Source of the DNA: Actinomyces faecalis | Lineage (GTDB): Bacteria > Actinomycetota > Actinomycetes > Actinomycetales > Actinomycetaceae | Reading direction: 5' to 3' | DNA: 64,000 bases | Assembly (NCBI RefSeq): GCF_013184985.2 | Contig: NZ_CP063418.1 | Span: forward strand, 2,294,001 to 2,358,000 | Program-made: the position numbers and the translations under genes | Shown: positions 20,708-29,170 of the stretch, one piece after another | How positions within the stretch are numbered: position 1 is the first letter of the stretch | How the letters are laid out: every line of letters begins with the position of its first letter | The notes under the pieces: model-generated | Database searches by the model: none | The model's input: only the letters and a program-made list of their open reading frames with translations | Told to the model about the DNA's origin: nothing

Positions 20708-21799
20708 TCAGGCGATGGTGCCTGTGGCCGCGAGGACCTTCTGGCGCAGGATGTCTGAGATCGGGGCGCTGCCGGCGGCCTTGGAGGCCTCCCTCTGCCC
20801 CTCCTGGCTGGCGGCGTACTCCAGGTAGCCCTTGACCGCGGCAGCAATGTCCGCGTCCTCATACCTCTGGTAGGCAATGAGGTAGGAGACCAGGATGATG
20901 GGGTAGGCGCCTTCGGCGGCGTAGTTGATGTCATAGACGATCCGGGTGTCAGTGGCCTCGTCGCTCAGCTCCGAGGCGTCCAGGGTGGCAGCAGCAGCCT
21001 CGTCCGAGTAGGGCAAGAAGCTGCCGCCGACACCAACGGCGACCGTGCCGAGCTCGTCAGTGACCTTCGAGGCGTCGGCGTAGCCGATCGCGCCCTGGGC
21101 CCCCTTGATGGTGGCAATCATGCCGGAGGTGCCATCACCTGAGTGTCCGCCCTCAATCGGCCAGGTCTCCTCGGCCTCATAGGTCCACACGTCACTGGCA
21201 GCCTGCCTGAGGTACCTGGTGAAGTTCTTGGTGGTACCGGACTCATCAGAGCGGTGGACGACGATGATCTCAAGGTCGGGCAGCTCAAGCCCTTCGTTGT
21301 CGGCTGCGATGGCTGGGTCATTCCATCTGGTGACGGCTCCGGAGAAGACCTTGGCGATGGTCTGCGGGGTCATGTTGATGTGGCTGCCCCTGCTCAGGGT
21401 CGGGACGTTGTAGGCCACGACGATCGGGGAGATATAGAGCGGGACCTCAATGACCCCACCGTCAATCCGGGCCAGCTCCTTCTGGCTCATCGGGGAGTCC
21501 GAGCCGGCGAAGTCGACGGCACCGGCGATGAGCTTCTCGCGTCCCGCACCCGATCCCTCAGCGGCGTACTCGACCGAGGCGCCAGGGTGGGCAGCGAGAA
21601 AGCCGGACATCCAGGCATCCTGGGCATCGCTCTGTGACGAGGCGCCAGAGCCCTTGATCTGTCCCTCAAGGCTGTTGGCCGGCGCACGCCCTGATGTGTG
21701 CGACACGCTGGGCCCGCCGGCGTCCGAGCCGCAGGCGGCGAGCGTGGTCAGGGCGGCGGCGGACAGTGCGCAGATGGCGTTACGACGGGTGACAAGCAC
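20708..21799 (-). CDS. pstS: Phosphate-binding lipoprotein PstS
   Basis: The 363-residue protein has a Sec signal and lipobox (LTTLAACGSD, Cys about residue 23). The phosphate-binding folds are visible as IKGSGASSQSDAQDAWMSGF, VDFAGSDSPM and HRSDESGTTKNFTRYL. It is anchored to the outer face of the membrane and delivers phosphate to PstCA. GTG at 21799 starts the gene; a PHO-box-like repeat lies about 120-140 bases upstream. Confidence 0.95.
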   Translation of the reverse strand: MLVTRRNAICALSAAALTTLAACGSDAGGPSVSHTSGRAPANSLEGQIKGSGASSQSDAQDAWMSGFLAAHPGASVEYAAEGSGAGREKLIAGAVDFAGSDSPMSQKELARIDGGVIEVPLYISPIVVAYNVPTLSRGSHINMTPQTIAKVFSGAVTRWNDPAIAADNEGLELPDLEIIVVHRSDESGTTKNFTRYLRQAASDVWTYEAEETWPIEGGHSGDGTSGMIATIKGAQGAIGYADASKVTDELGTVAVGVGGSFLPYSDEAAAATLDASELSDEATDTRIVYDINYAAEGAYPIILVSYLIAYQRYEDADIAAAVKGYLEYAASQEGQREASKAAGSAPISDILRQKVLAATGTIA

Positions 21800-21919
21800 T
21801 AGGAATCGTCCTCATACGGGTCCGAGGGGGCCGCCGTGCCGGCCGGCCCGAGCATGTGCCGACCTGCTGGCCGACGCCTGCGACCATAGTCAGGCAGGGT
21901 GACCCGGAAGGGTGGAGGA

Positions 21920-21937
21920 GGTGAACGGTCGGTAAAC
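21920..21937 (-). promoter_or_regulatory. PHO-box-like direct repeat upstream of pstS
   Basis: On the pstS strand two units, GTTTACC and GTTCACC, repeat with an 11-bp period. This is the known architecture of PhoP boxes in actinobacteria. Only the pst operon reads away from it in the right direction. Confidence 0.65.
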
Positions 21938-21977
21938 ACTCACCTCAGACCTCACACATGCTGCCACTGGACCAGGC

Positions 21978-22024
21978 ACGACGGCGGGGCCCACCTCACG
22001 CTGGAAGGCGAGCCCCGCCGTCGT
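21978..22024 (-). terminator. Terminator of the ppk-mutT1 operon
   Basis: Perfect 13-bp arms (21978-21990 and 22012-22024) around a 21-base loop, just past the mutT1 stop. Confidence 0.65.
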
Positions 22025-22039
22025 CACTGGCTGACAGGC

Positions 22040-23056
22040 TCAGCGGCCCTCAGACAGGACCGGCCTCTGCTTCTCAATCGCCACGGCCCGGATCTTGCCG
22101 TGAGAGCGGCGGGCCATGTGGATCACCATGATCTCGCCGGTCTTGAGCCACGGATCACGATCGGGGACCGAGCGCAGCAGCTTGCCAGGGGCGTGCTCGG
22201 CGATGACGTCCATGATGGTGGGCAGCACGGGACGGTGCAGGCACATGGCCAGAGGCACCTCACGCATCCGCACGGCCTTCTCGGCGACCTTACGGGCGCG
22301 CTTGGGATGGGCGGCGTGGGCGTGCTCGGTCAGGGCCGGCTCCGTCTCCATACCCAGGCCAGCGGCCTCGGCGTAGGGGGCCAGGGTGTCGTAGCAGCGC
22401 TTCCAGGGACTGGTCACCAGCCGAGCGACCCCGTAGGCGGACAGGACCGCGACCAGCGCACGGGCACGGACCTCCCCCTGGTCGGCCGTGAGCGGGCGCG
22501 TCGCCTCGTCCTCCTCCTGGCTGCGTGAGCGAGGACGGTTCCACACCGAGCGCTTGACCGCCCGGGCGTGACGCACCAGGACCAGGGTCCAGGTGTCGAG
22601 CTTACCGTCCTCCCACAGGTCAACGAGCTCCCCCAGCAGGTCCCGGTCAGCCTCACGGGTCAGGCGCCGGCGAGCCTGGCGCGCCGGCAGCCAGACGACG
22701 TCGTCAATCTCGTGCGGCGAGGCCGGCTGGACCGCCGCACGTGCCGCCAGCGCCGGGAAGCCGCCGTCGAGCTCACGAGCAGCCCAGTAGCGCACCTCCT
22801 TGCGCCGCCCGTCAGCCAGCGTGTAGCGCTGGGTGGACAGGGGCTGACCGAGCGCGATCCGCGCTCCGGTCTCCTCCTCCACCTCGCGCACCGCACAGGC
22901 GCGCACGGACTCCCCCGCCTCCACCTTCCCCTTGGGAAAGGACCAGTCGTCGTAGCGAGGACGGTGGACGAGCAGGACCTGGAGGTCCTTGCCCTCCTGT
23001 CGCCACACCAGCGCACCAGCAGCACGGACGACGGGCTTCCCGCTCCCCTTGGCCAT
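22040..23056 (-). CDS. mutT1: MutT1-like Nudix hydrolase fused to a histidine phosphatase domain
   Basis: The 338-residue protein joins two domains. The N-terminal Nudix box is complete (GKVEAGE, then REVEEETGA, near residue 45). The C-terminal phosphoglycerate-mutase-like domain starts with LVLVRHARA near residue 160. In mycobacteria this fusion sanitises 8-oxo-dGTP/GTP and cleaves diadenosine polyphosphates. ATG 23056 lies two bases after the ppk stop, so translation is probably coupled; a longer in-frame start inside ppk is unlikely. Link to ppk suggests nucleotide/polyphosphate economy. Confidence 0.9.
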   Translation of the reverse strand: MAKGSGKPVVRAAGALVWRQEGKDLQVLLVHRPRYDDWSFPKGKVEAGESVRACAVREVEEETGARIALGQPLSTQRYTLADGRRKEVRYWAARELDGGFPALAARAAVQPASPHEIDDVVWLPARQARRRLTREADRDLLGELVDLWEDGKLDTWTLVLVRHARAVKRSVWNRPRSRSQEEDEATRPLTADQGEVRARALVAVLSAYGVARLVTSPWKRCYDTLAPYAEAAGLGMETEPALTEHAHAAHPKRARKVAEKAVRMREVPLAMCLHRPVLPTIMDVIAEHAPGKLLRSVPDRDPWLKTGEIMVIHMARRSHGKIRAVAIEKQRPVLSEGR

Positions 23057-23058
23057 CC

Positions 23059-25644
23059 TCAGCCCCGGCCTTTCACACGCTTGGAGGCCCGAGACATGAG
23101 GGTGTCCTGGATGTCCTCCAGGCGCTCGCCATCGGGGCCGATGACGTGGCGGGTCCATGAGCCGTCAGGCTCCATCCACCAGCTGGTGACCTCGTCGCTG
23201 GCGCTGTGGGTGACGAGCCAGGTCAGGTGAGCGACCATCTCCGGGTCGGTGATGCGCACCAGGGCCTCCACGCGCCGGTCGAGGTTGCGGTGCATGAGGT
23301 CGGCCGACCCGATGAACAGGTCGGTGTCCCCGTCGTTGCAGAAGGCGTAGATACGCGAGTGCTCCAGGTAGCGTCCCAGGATCGAGCGCACCCGGATGTT
23401 CTCGCTCAGTCCTGGGATCCCGGCGCGGATGCCGCAGATACCGCGCACGACGACGTCCACAGGCACCCCTGCGCGCGAGGCGCGGTAGAGGGCGTCAATG
23501 GTCTTCTCGTCGATGATCGAGTTGACCTTGAGCCTCACCCAGGCGTCCTTGCCGGCCCTCTTGTTCTCGATCTCCCGGTCGATGCGCTCGATCAGGCCGC
23601 TGCGCACCGTGCGCGGGGCCACCAGGAGACGACGGAAGCGGGCGCGCGGGGCGTATCCGGACAGGAAGTTGAACAGGGTGGTCAGGTCCTGGGCCACGTC
23701 CCGGTCCGTGGTGAGCAGGCCGAGGTCCTCGTAGCCACGTGCCGTCTTGGGGTGGTAGTTGCCGGTGCCCACGTGGCAGTAGCGGCGCAGGCCGTCAGCC
23801 TCCTGACGCACCACGAGCAGGAGCTTGCAGTGGGTCTTCAGGCCGACCATGCCGTAGACGACGTGGACGCCGGCGCGCTCAAGCTTGCGGGCCCAGGAGA
23901 TGTTGTTCTCCTCGTCGAACCGGGCCTTGATCTCCACGATCGCCACGACCTGCTTGCCGGCCTCAGCCGCCTCGATGAGCGCGTCCACGATCGGAGAGTC
24001 GCCCGAGGTGCGGTAGAGGGTCTGCTTGATCGCCAGCACCTTGGGGTCGGCCGCGGCCTGACGCACGAACTCCTGGACCGAGGTGGAGAAGGAGTCGTAG
24101 GGGTGGTGGAGGAGGACGTCGTGCTCACGCATGGCGGCGAAGACGTCACGCGGGGTCGAGGTCTCGGTCTCCCCTAGCCCAGCAGCGGTGACCGGCACGT
24201 AGCGCGGGTACTTCAGCGCCGGCACGTCCAGGTCGTGGAGCTGGTTGAGGCAGCGCAGGTCCAGGGGGGCGGTCAGGGCGAAGACGTCGTCGTCGCGCAG
24301 GCCGAGCGCCCGCACCAGGTAACGGCGCACGAAGGGGCTGATGGTCTCGGCCACCTCCAGTCGCACGCAGTCACCGAAGCGCCGTCGCTCCAGCTCCTTC
24401 TCCATGGCGGTCAGGAGGTTCTCGGCGTCGTCCTCCTCGACCTCCAGGTTCTCGTTGCGCGTGACGCGGAAGAGGTGGTGCTCCAGGATCTCCATGCCCG
24501 GGAAGAGGTGGTCCAGGTGCTGTCCCACGACCTCCTCCAGCGGGATGAAGGCGGCACCGGCGGCCTTGTCCACGGTGTCGAGCTCACGGCCGGGGACCGT
24601 GATGAGGCGAGGCAGGGAGGCCGGCACCTTGACCCGGGCGAAGTGCTCCTTGCCGGACTTGGGGTTGCGCAGCAGCACGGCAAGGTTGAGGGACAGGCCC
24701 GAGATGTAGGGGAAGGGGTGAGAGGGGTCGACCGCGAGCGGGGTCAGGACCGGGTAGATCTGGTGACGGAAGGTGCGGGTCAGTCCCTCCTTCTGGGCCT
24801 CGTCCAGCTCGTCCCAGCTCTTGATCTCGATGTTGTGCTCGGCGAGCCTGGGACGGATGTCGTCCTGCCAGATCGCGGCCTGACGGGCCGTCAGGGCCTT
24901 GGCACGCCGGGTGATCTCTGCGACCACCTGGTGGGCGTCAAGCCCCGAGGCGCGCACCGGGGTGATGCCAGCCTTCATACGGCGCATGAGCCCGGCCACG
25001 CGCACCATGTAGAACTCGTCAAGGTTGGAGGAGAAGATCGCCAGGAACCAGGCACGCTCGAGCAGAGGAAGGTCCTGGTCCTCAGCCTGCTCCAGGACGC
25101 GCTCGTTGAAGTCCATCCACGTCAGCTCACGGTCGGTGAAGCGGAAGGGGAAGTCCTCCAGCGGCGGCAGCTCGTCTTCCTCCTGGGCTCCCTCAGGCGA
25201 GGGGGCGGAGGCGCTGGGGCTGTGAGCCGCGGGCGCGGTCGGAGAGGCGGGCTCGGCCTCGCTCGGGGCCGGGGAGGCAGCCGGGAAGGTCGCTGGTGCC
25301 AGGCGGGCTGCCGGGGCGGGCGCCGGGACGCCGTCGGCGTCAGCCTCCTGCGGAGCGTCGAAGTCCTCGTCCTCGTACTGAGGACCGGCGTCGTCAGCGA
25401 AGTCGCGCGGGTCAGCGACCTCGAAGACGTGCTCCTCCAGCTCACGGTCCTGGGCCTGCTCAGGCTCGGCGGCCTGGCTCTCCTGAGCTGGCTGGGCGGC
25501 CACGCCGCCCACCGGGGCTGAGGTCGGACGAGAGCGGCTCTGCTGGGCGCGTGCCCACCCGCCCAGGAAGGCGGACAGAGGCGCCCCTGAAGCGGTCGAG
25601 GCGGCCTGGGGGTCGGGCGCGTTCACAGCGTCGGGAGTCGTCAT
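23059..25644 (-). CDS. ppk: Polyphosphate kinase 1
   Basis: PPK1 polymerises ATP gamma-phosphate into polyphosphate. The 861-residue protein begins with about 150 residues of acidic, Ala/Pro-rich, probably disordered sequence. The PPK N domain follows ([20 protein letters not shown]), then the catalytic domains with [15 protein letters not shown] near residue 630, where HVGTGNYHP holds the phosphorylated His, and a second His site near [13 protein letters not shown] 25644 (MTTPDAVN) is chosen; the frame extends further upstream without conservation. It is followed directly by mutT1. Confidence 0.95.
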   Translation of the reverse strand: MTTPDAVNAPDPQAASTASGAPLSAFLGGWARAQQSRSRPTSAPVGGVAAQPAQESQAAEPEQAQDRELEEHVFEVADPRDFADDAGPQYEDEDFDAPQEADADGVPAPAPAARLAPATFPAASPAPSEAEPASPTAPAAHSPSASAPSPEGAQEEDELPPLEDFPFRFTDRELTWMDFNERVLEQAEDQDLPLLERAWFLAIFSSNLDEFYMVRVAGLMRRMKAGITPVRASGLDAHQVVAEITRRAKALTARQAAIWQDDIRPRLAEHNIEIKSWDELDEAQKEGLTRTFRHQIYPVLTPLAVDPSHPFPYISGLSLNLAVLLRNPKSGKEHFARVKVPASLPRLITVPGRELDTVDKAAGAAFIPLEEVVGQHLDHLFPGMEILEHHLFRVTRNENLEVEEDDAENLLTAMEKELERRRFGDCVRLEVAETISPFVRRYLVRALGLRDDDVFALTAPLDLRCLNQLHDLDVPALKYPRYVPVTAAGLGETETSTPRDVFAAMREHDVLLHHPYDSFSTSVQEFVRQAAADPKVLAIKQTLYRTSGDSPIVDALIEAAEAGKQVVAIVEIKARFDEENNISWARKLERAGVHVVYGMVGLKTHCKLLLVVRQEADGLRRYCHVGTGNYHPKTARGYEDLGLLTTDRDVAQDLTTLFNFLSGYAPRARFRRLLVAPRTVRSGLIERIDREIENKRAGKDAWVRLKVNSIIDEKTIDALYRASRAGVPVDVVVRGICGIRAGIPGLSENIRVRSILGRYLEHSRIYAFCNDGDTDLFIGSADLMHRNLDRRVEALVRITDPEMVAHLTWLVTHSASDEVTSWWMEPDGSWTRHVIGPDGERLEDIQDTLMSRASKRVKGRG

Positions 25645-25732
25645 GGAGGCATGGTCCCACGACCAGGTGAACATCGGGCGACATCGTCCGCTCTGGCACG
25701 CGCGCCCGGCCGACCGGCAACCCCGCCCGGCC

Positions 25733-26434
25733 TCAGTCGAGCAGGCCAGCCGCAGCGCGACGAGCCGCCTCGTCCAGCTCGGCCGCCGTGGCCAGGAGGG
25801 CGGAGTCACGCCGCGTGACACGGTCAGCCAGGGCGTCGGCGTCGTCCTCGATCCACACCGAGCTCGAGCCCGCTGCCAGCGCACGCAGGAAGTGCGCCAC
25901 GCTCCGCAGCAGGCCGGCGATCGCAGGCACCGACCCCTCGACCTTGCCGGCAAGCACGTCGTCGATCGCCTCTCGTACCTGCTGCGGCGAGGGAGCCTGC
26001 TGAGCCTGGGCCAGGGCGACCTCGGCACGTGCCTGGGCCGCCTCATCGGCTGCGGTGAGGTCGACCGTCGTCGCGTAGCGCCGCTCTACCAGCGCAGGGT
26101 CACGCCGGACCCACTCGCGCACGAGAAACAGTCGCCACAGCGTGCCAGGCAGGGTGGTGGCCGGGGAGTCCGCCCACAGCTCGGCCACCTCGTCGACGCC
26201 GTGGCTGGCCACCGCCGTCACCACGCCCTGGCGGGTCACGGGGCCGGTCTCGCTGCCGCGATCGGGATCCTGTCCCTGTCCGCCGCCCTGGACCTGCGCC
26301 GCCGTGAAGCCTCCGATCAGGGCCTGGGCCGACAGGTGCGCGAGCTCAGAGGCGACGGCAGTGTCCTGGCTGCCCTCGATGTTCTCGGCAGCCTCGGGGT
26401 CAAGCCGAGCGGGACGGTGGAACTGGCGGGTCAT
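25733..26434 (-). CDS. Uncharacterised helical protein upstream of ppk
   Basis: 233 residues from ATG 26434, preceded by a strong AAGGAGAGG. The sequence is Ala/Glu-rich and predicted helical, with [42 protein letters not shown] and a C-terminal helix. No signal peptide or membrane span. I do not recognise the family. It lies 88 bases before ppk on the same strand and may be cotranscribed. Confidence 0.75.
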   Translation of the reverse strand: MTRQFHRPARLDPEAAENIEGSQDTAVASELAHLSAQALIGGFTAAQVQGGGQGQDPDRGSETGPVTRQGVVTAVASHGVDEVAELWADSPATTLPGTLWRLFLVREWVRRDPALVERRYATTVDLTAADEAAQARAEVALAQAQQAPSPQQVREAIDDVLAGKVEGSVPAIAGLLRSVAHFLRALAAGSSSVWIEDDADALADRVTRRDSALLATAAELDEAARRAAAGLLD

Positions 26435-26555
26435 GGCCTCTCCTTCACGGTCGTTGGCCGACGGCGCAGCCGTGGCGGGCCCTATTGTCCCCCAGTGCGC
26501 GCCCACCAGCACTGCCCCGGTCCAAGGCCCGGCGGACGGACCCTGTCAGCCCGAC

Positions 26556-26876
26556 CTACAGCGTCATGAGGACGAAGGGGCTCGCGCCCGAGGTGGTGGC
26601 CAGGGCGGTGGTCATGAGCAGGCTGATGGTCGAGGCGGTGTCAGGACCCAGACCGAGCAGGATCCCGGAGAGGTAGATACGTCCCGCGTGGCGCACGTGG
26701 GACAGCGGCCGGGTCAGCAGGCGCGCCCAGGGCCCCTTGGGCCCCTGCAGGTCCTGGTGAGTGAGGTTGGGGACGTTGGCCGACGCCACGGCCAGCAGGT
26801 AGACCGCTGAGACGCCGGCAGCGCCGCCAGCATCCCGTCCCGGCCTGAGCCGCCCACACCCTCGGGAGGCGCCGGC
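26556..26876 (-). pseudogene. NiCoT (nickel/cobalt permease) fragment
   Basis: A frame running from the gntR stop to 26556 encodes VYLLAVASANVPNL, then a Pro/Gly-rich loop, then RIYLSGILLGLGPDTAST and ISLLMTTALATTSG. LGLGPDTAST corresponds to the NiCoT signature LGFDTATE. The upstream spans with the HAxDADH metal site are missing, and the protein ends about 70 residues too early. It appears to be a relic lacking its own start. Confidence 0.5.
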
Positions 26877-27596
26877 TCAGGCCTCGAGGTAGCCGCGCAG
26901 GCCGCGCTCCAGCAGCAGGCGGCGCACCTCCGCCACGAGCGCCCTCATCGCCTCCTCGGCACCTTCCGCGTCCCCCGAGGCGATGGCGTGGGCCACGCGG
27001 TCATGCAGGTTCAGGGCCTCGGACCTGGGGACGTCACTGTCACCGCCCATGCGGGCGCGCGCGACCAGGACCTCGGAGATGACGCCGGCCAGCACCGCGA
27101 AGACGTCGTTCTGGCTGGCCTGGAGGATGAGGCGGTGGAAGGCGATGTCCTCATCCAGGTAGGAGGCGACGCTCCCCTCCTGCCCGCAGGCGCGGATCGA
27201 GGCCGCAAGCTCCAGCAGGCGCGTGCGCTGCTCCTCGGTCGCCCGGCGTGCCGCCGCGGCCGCGGCCACGGGCTCGACGGCGGCGCGCAGCTCAGTCAGG
27301 CCACCGATCTTGGGCCCCTGAGGATCCTCCTGGAGCTGCCAGCGGATGACCTCGGGAGCCAGCGCCGACCAGTCCCGGCGAGGCAGGACGACGATGCCCA
27401 CTCGCCGCCGTGACTCCACCAGGTGCAAGGACTCCAGGGTGCGCACGCAGTCACGGGCCAGGGTGCACGAGACACCGTGGCGGACCTGGACCTCCTCCAG
27501 CGTCAGCGCCTGACCGGGACGCAGCCGACCGGAGACGATCTCACGCCCGAGAGCGTCGAGGACGTCGGTGCGACGGGCTGGCGTTGGCATAGGCAC
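26877..27596 (-). CDS. gntR: GntR/FadR-family (FCD) regulator of the gluconate locus
   Basis: The 239-residue protein has an N-terminal winged helix (LGREIVSGRLRPGQALTLEEVQVRHGVS) and a C-terminal all-helical FCD domain with the metal/ligand residues in DEDIAFHRLILQAS and HDRVAHAI. FCD regulators sense sugar acids or other carboxylates. It is divergent from gluconokinase and should repress it and itself through the AT-rich intergenic region. GTG 27596 or ATG 27590 can start it. Confidence 0.88.
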   Translation of the reverse strand: MPMPTPARRTDVLDALGREIVSGRLRPGQALTLEEVQVRHGVSCTLARDCVRTLESLHLVESRRRVGIVVLPRRDWSALAPEVIRWQLQEDPQGPKIGGLTELRAAVEPVAAAAAARRATEEQRTRLLELAASIRACGQEGSVASYLDEDIAFHRLILQASQNDVFAVLAGVISEVLVARARMGGDSDVPRSEALNLHDRVAHAIASGDAEGAEEAMRALVAEVRRLLLERGLRGYLEA

Positions 27597-27736
27597 TCCG
27601 GCGGGAGGGGCTGGTGGGCGGACGCTCGCGGGCGAGGGAGGCAGCTACAGGGCAGGACCCAGGACTCTCGGAGTCTCGCAAGACCCAGACCTCACCCACG
27701 AACGGACTTGATACGTATTTAAGTAGTATGTAACTA

Positions 27737-27751
27737 ATATTATGATAATAT
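27737..27751. promoter_or_regulatory. AT-rich palindrome between gntR and gntK
   Basis: ATATTAT-G-ATAATAT is a perfect 15-bp inverted repeat in a conspicuously AT-rich stretch (about 27710-27757) of an otherwise GC-rich genome. It lies 32 bases before the gntK ATG. It is a candidate operator and promoter element for the divergent pair. Confidence 0.5.
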
Positions 27752-27782
27752 ATATCACGGCAGCGGCGCCAGGAGGTCCCAG

Positions 27783-28316
27783 ATGAGCACCACCCCCCAG
27801 CCCGTCGAGCACCTCGTCCTCACGGGAGTCGCAGGCTGCGGCAAGACCACCGCAGCCGAGAACCTCCACGAGGCGCTGGGCTGGCCCGCCGCCGAGGCGG
27901 ACGACTTCCACCCCCAGGCGAACATCGACAAGATGACCGCCGGCACTCCGCTGACTGACGAGGACCGTTGGCCCTGGCTGGAGTCCCTGCGTGACTGGAT
28001 GAGCTCCCAGGCCGCCGCGGGCACCAAGACCATCGTCACCTGCTCGGCGCTCAAGCGCTCCTACCGTGAGCTGCTCAGCGGCGCGACGGGACGCGTGCTC
28101 TTCATCCACCTCGTCGCGCCGCGCGAGGAGCTGGCCGACCGGATGCAGCAGCGCGGCGGCCACTTCATGCCCACGACCCTGCTGCCCTCACAGCTGGCCA
28201 CGCTGGAGTCCCTGGACCCCGACGAGGACGGAGCGACGGTGGTCTCGCAGCCCACGCCCGAGCAGACCCTCGACGCGATCCTGGCCGCGCTGGAGACCGC
28301 TTCCCCGCCCCGCTGA
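27783..28316 (+). CDS. gntK: Gluconokinase
   Basis: GntK phosphorylates gluconate to 6-phosphogluconate for the pentose phosphate pathway. The 177-residue length fits thermoresistant GntK. Visible motifs are the P-loop GVAGCGKTTAAENL, the substrate region DDFHPQANIDKMTAGTPLTDEDRWPWL, CSALKRSYRELL and the lid GGHFMPTTLLPSQLATLE. GGAGG precedes the ATG. The permease gene usually downstream is reduced to a tail, so the substrate must enter by another carrier or come from intracellular sources. Confidence 0.95.
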   Translation: MSTTPQPVEHLVLTGVAGCGKTTAAENLHEALGWPAAEADDFHPQANIDKMTAGTPLTDEDRWPWLESLRDWMSSQAAAGTKTIVTCSALKRSYRELLSGATGRVLFIHLVAPREELADRMQQRGGHFMPTTLLPSQLATLESLDPDEDGATVVSQPTPEQTLDAILAALETASPPR

Positions 28317-28318
28317 CC

Positions 28319-28438
28319 TCCCTCGCCCGCCCACCGCTGTCCCGGGCCTTCACGACCTGGTCTCCGACGGAGACCACCCTGTCCGTGGTGGCGCTGGTGG
28401 TCCTCACTGTCATCACGCTCACGCTCGGGGTGGTCTAG
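28319..28438 (+). pseudogene. 3' remnant of a gluconate permease (gntP)
   Basis: Two bases after gntK an open frame encodes SRAFTTWSPTETTLSVVAL and VVLTVITLTLGVV and then stops (28436-28438). This matches the extreme C-terminus of GntP-family permeases (F-x-TW-x-x-x-ET-x-x-S-V-x-G/A-L plus a last hydrophobic span). The remaining roughly 420 residues are absent. It appears to be a clean internal deletion. Confidence 0.6.
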
Positions 28439-28459
28439 GCGCTTCCCCACCCTCGTGCC

Positions 28460-28536
28460 TGGTACCCCCTGTGGGGCTCGAACCCACGACCTTCGGATTA
28501 AAAGTCCGCAGCTCTGACCAGCTGAGCTAAGGGGGC
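28460..28536 (-). tRNA. tRNA-Lys (UUU)
   Basis: Cloverleaf with acceptor GCCCCCT/AGGGGGT, D-arm TAGCTCAG, anticodon loop with TTT, and T-arm GGTTCGAGCC. The discriminator A is followed by a genome-encoded CCA (28462-28460 on the minus strand). Confidence 0.95.
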
Positions 28537-28641
28537 GCGCCGCCCTGGCGGCGACAGGGACCAGCATAGCGGCAGCAAGCCCGAGGCAGAGACGGAGCGC
28601 GCACGTCAGGGCCGGCACCCCACAGCCCCCTTCGTATACGC

Positions 28642-28714
28642 CGCTACCCCTTCGCCGTGGCCGCCACCCCAAGATCTGTGTTCTCGGGGTGGCGACGCAC
28701 GCGAAGGGGTAGCG
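28642..28714 (-). terminator. Two-tier hairpin downstream of the GlsB-like gene
   Basis: Outer arms 28642-28655 and 28701-28714 (14 bp, perfect) enclose inner arms 28662-28670 and 28686-28694 (9 bp, perfect). It begins about 25 bases past the GlsB-like stop. Confidence 0.65.
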
Positions 28715-28738
28715 AGCGCGCTTGCAGGGGCGCGAGCA

Positions 28739-28999
28739 TCAGCTCTTGCGGCCGGTCACGGCCTGGAAGACGCTGATCACGCCGACGGCGCAGACCACCG
28801 AGATGATCCAGCGGATCCAGTCGATGCCGGGGGTCTCCTGAACGCCGAGCAGGCCGGCGATCCAGCCACCGAGGAAGGCGCCGATCGCACCGAGGATGAC
28901 GGTCCACACGACGGACAGGTTCTGGTCGCCCTTCATGACGAGGCGGGCCAGGGCGCCGATGACGCCACCGAAGATGAGCATACCGATAAGCTCAAACAT
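28739..28999 (-). CDS. GlsB/YeaQ/YmgE-family small membrane protein
   Basis: The 86-residue protein has three hydrophobic spans with Gly-rich packing motifs (GMLIFGGVIGALARLVMKG, VILGAIGAFLGGWIAGLLGV, WIISVVCAVGVISVF). This fits the transglycosylase-associated/GlsB family, small membrane proteins often induced by stress. AAGGAGATCAC precedes the ATG. It is transcribed alone from an AT-rich promoter region. Confidence 0.9.
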   Translation of the reverse strand: MFELIGMLIFGGVIGALARLVMKGDQNLSVVWTVILGAIGAFLGGWIAGLLGVQETPGIDWIRWIISVVCAVGVISVFQAVTGRKS

Positions 29000-29091
29000 G
29001 TGATCTCCTTCATGGGACGAGTGGGGCTCGACATGGATATTGACGAAGCACAGCAGCAGTGCGGGTGCATCTGCCGCTTTAATGATAGCAA

Positions 29092-29123
29092 ATAATTCTC
29101 TATTAAGGCGATATAAGAATTAT
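29092..29123. promoter_or_regulatory. AT-rich inverted repeat upstream of the GlsB-like gene
   Basis: ATAATTCT at 29092-29099 and AGAATTAT at 29116-29123 are perfect 8-bp complements with a 16-base spacer. It lies about 95-125 bases upstream of the ATG and is a candidate operator or helicase-gene terminator. Confidence 0.35.
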
Positions 29124-29170
29124 CACTAATAGGTGGGGAATGCGGAGCCACCCCTAGCCGTGACAGCGAC

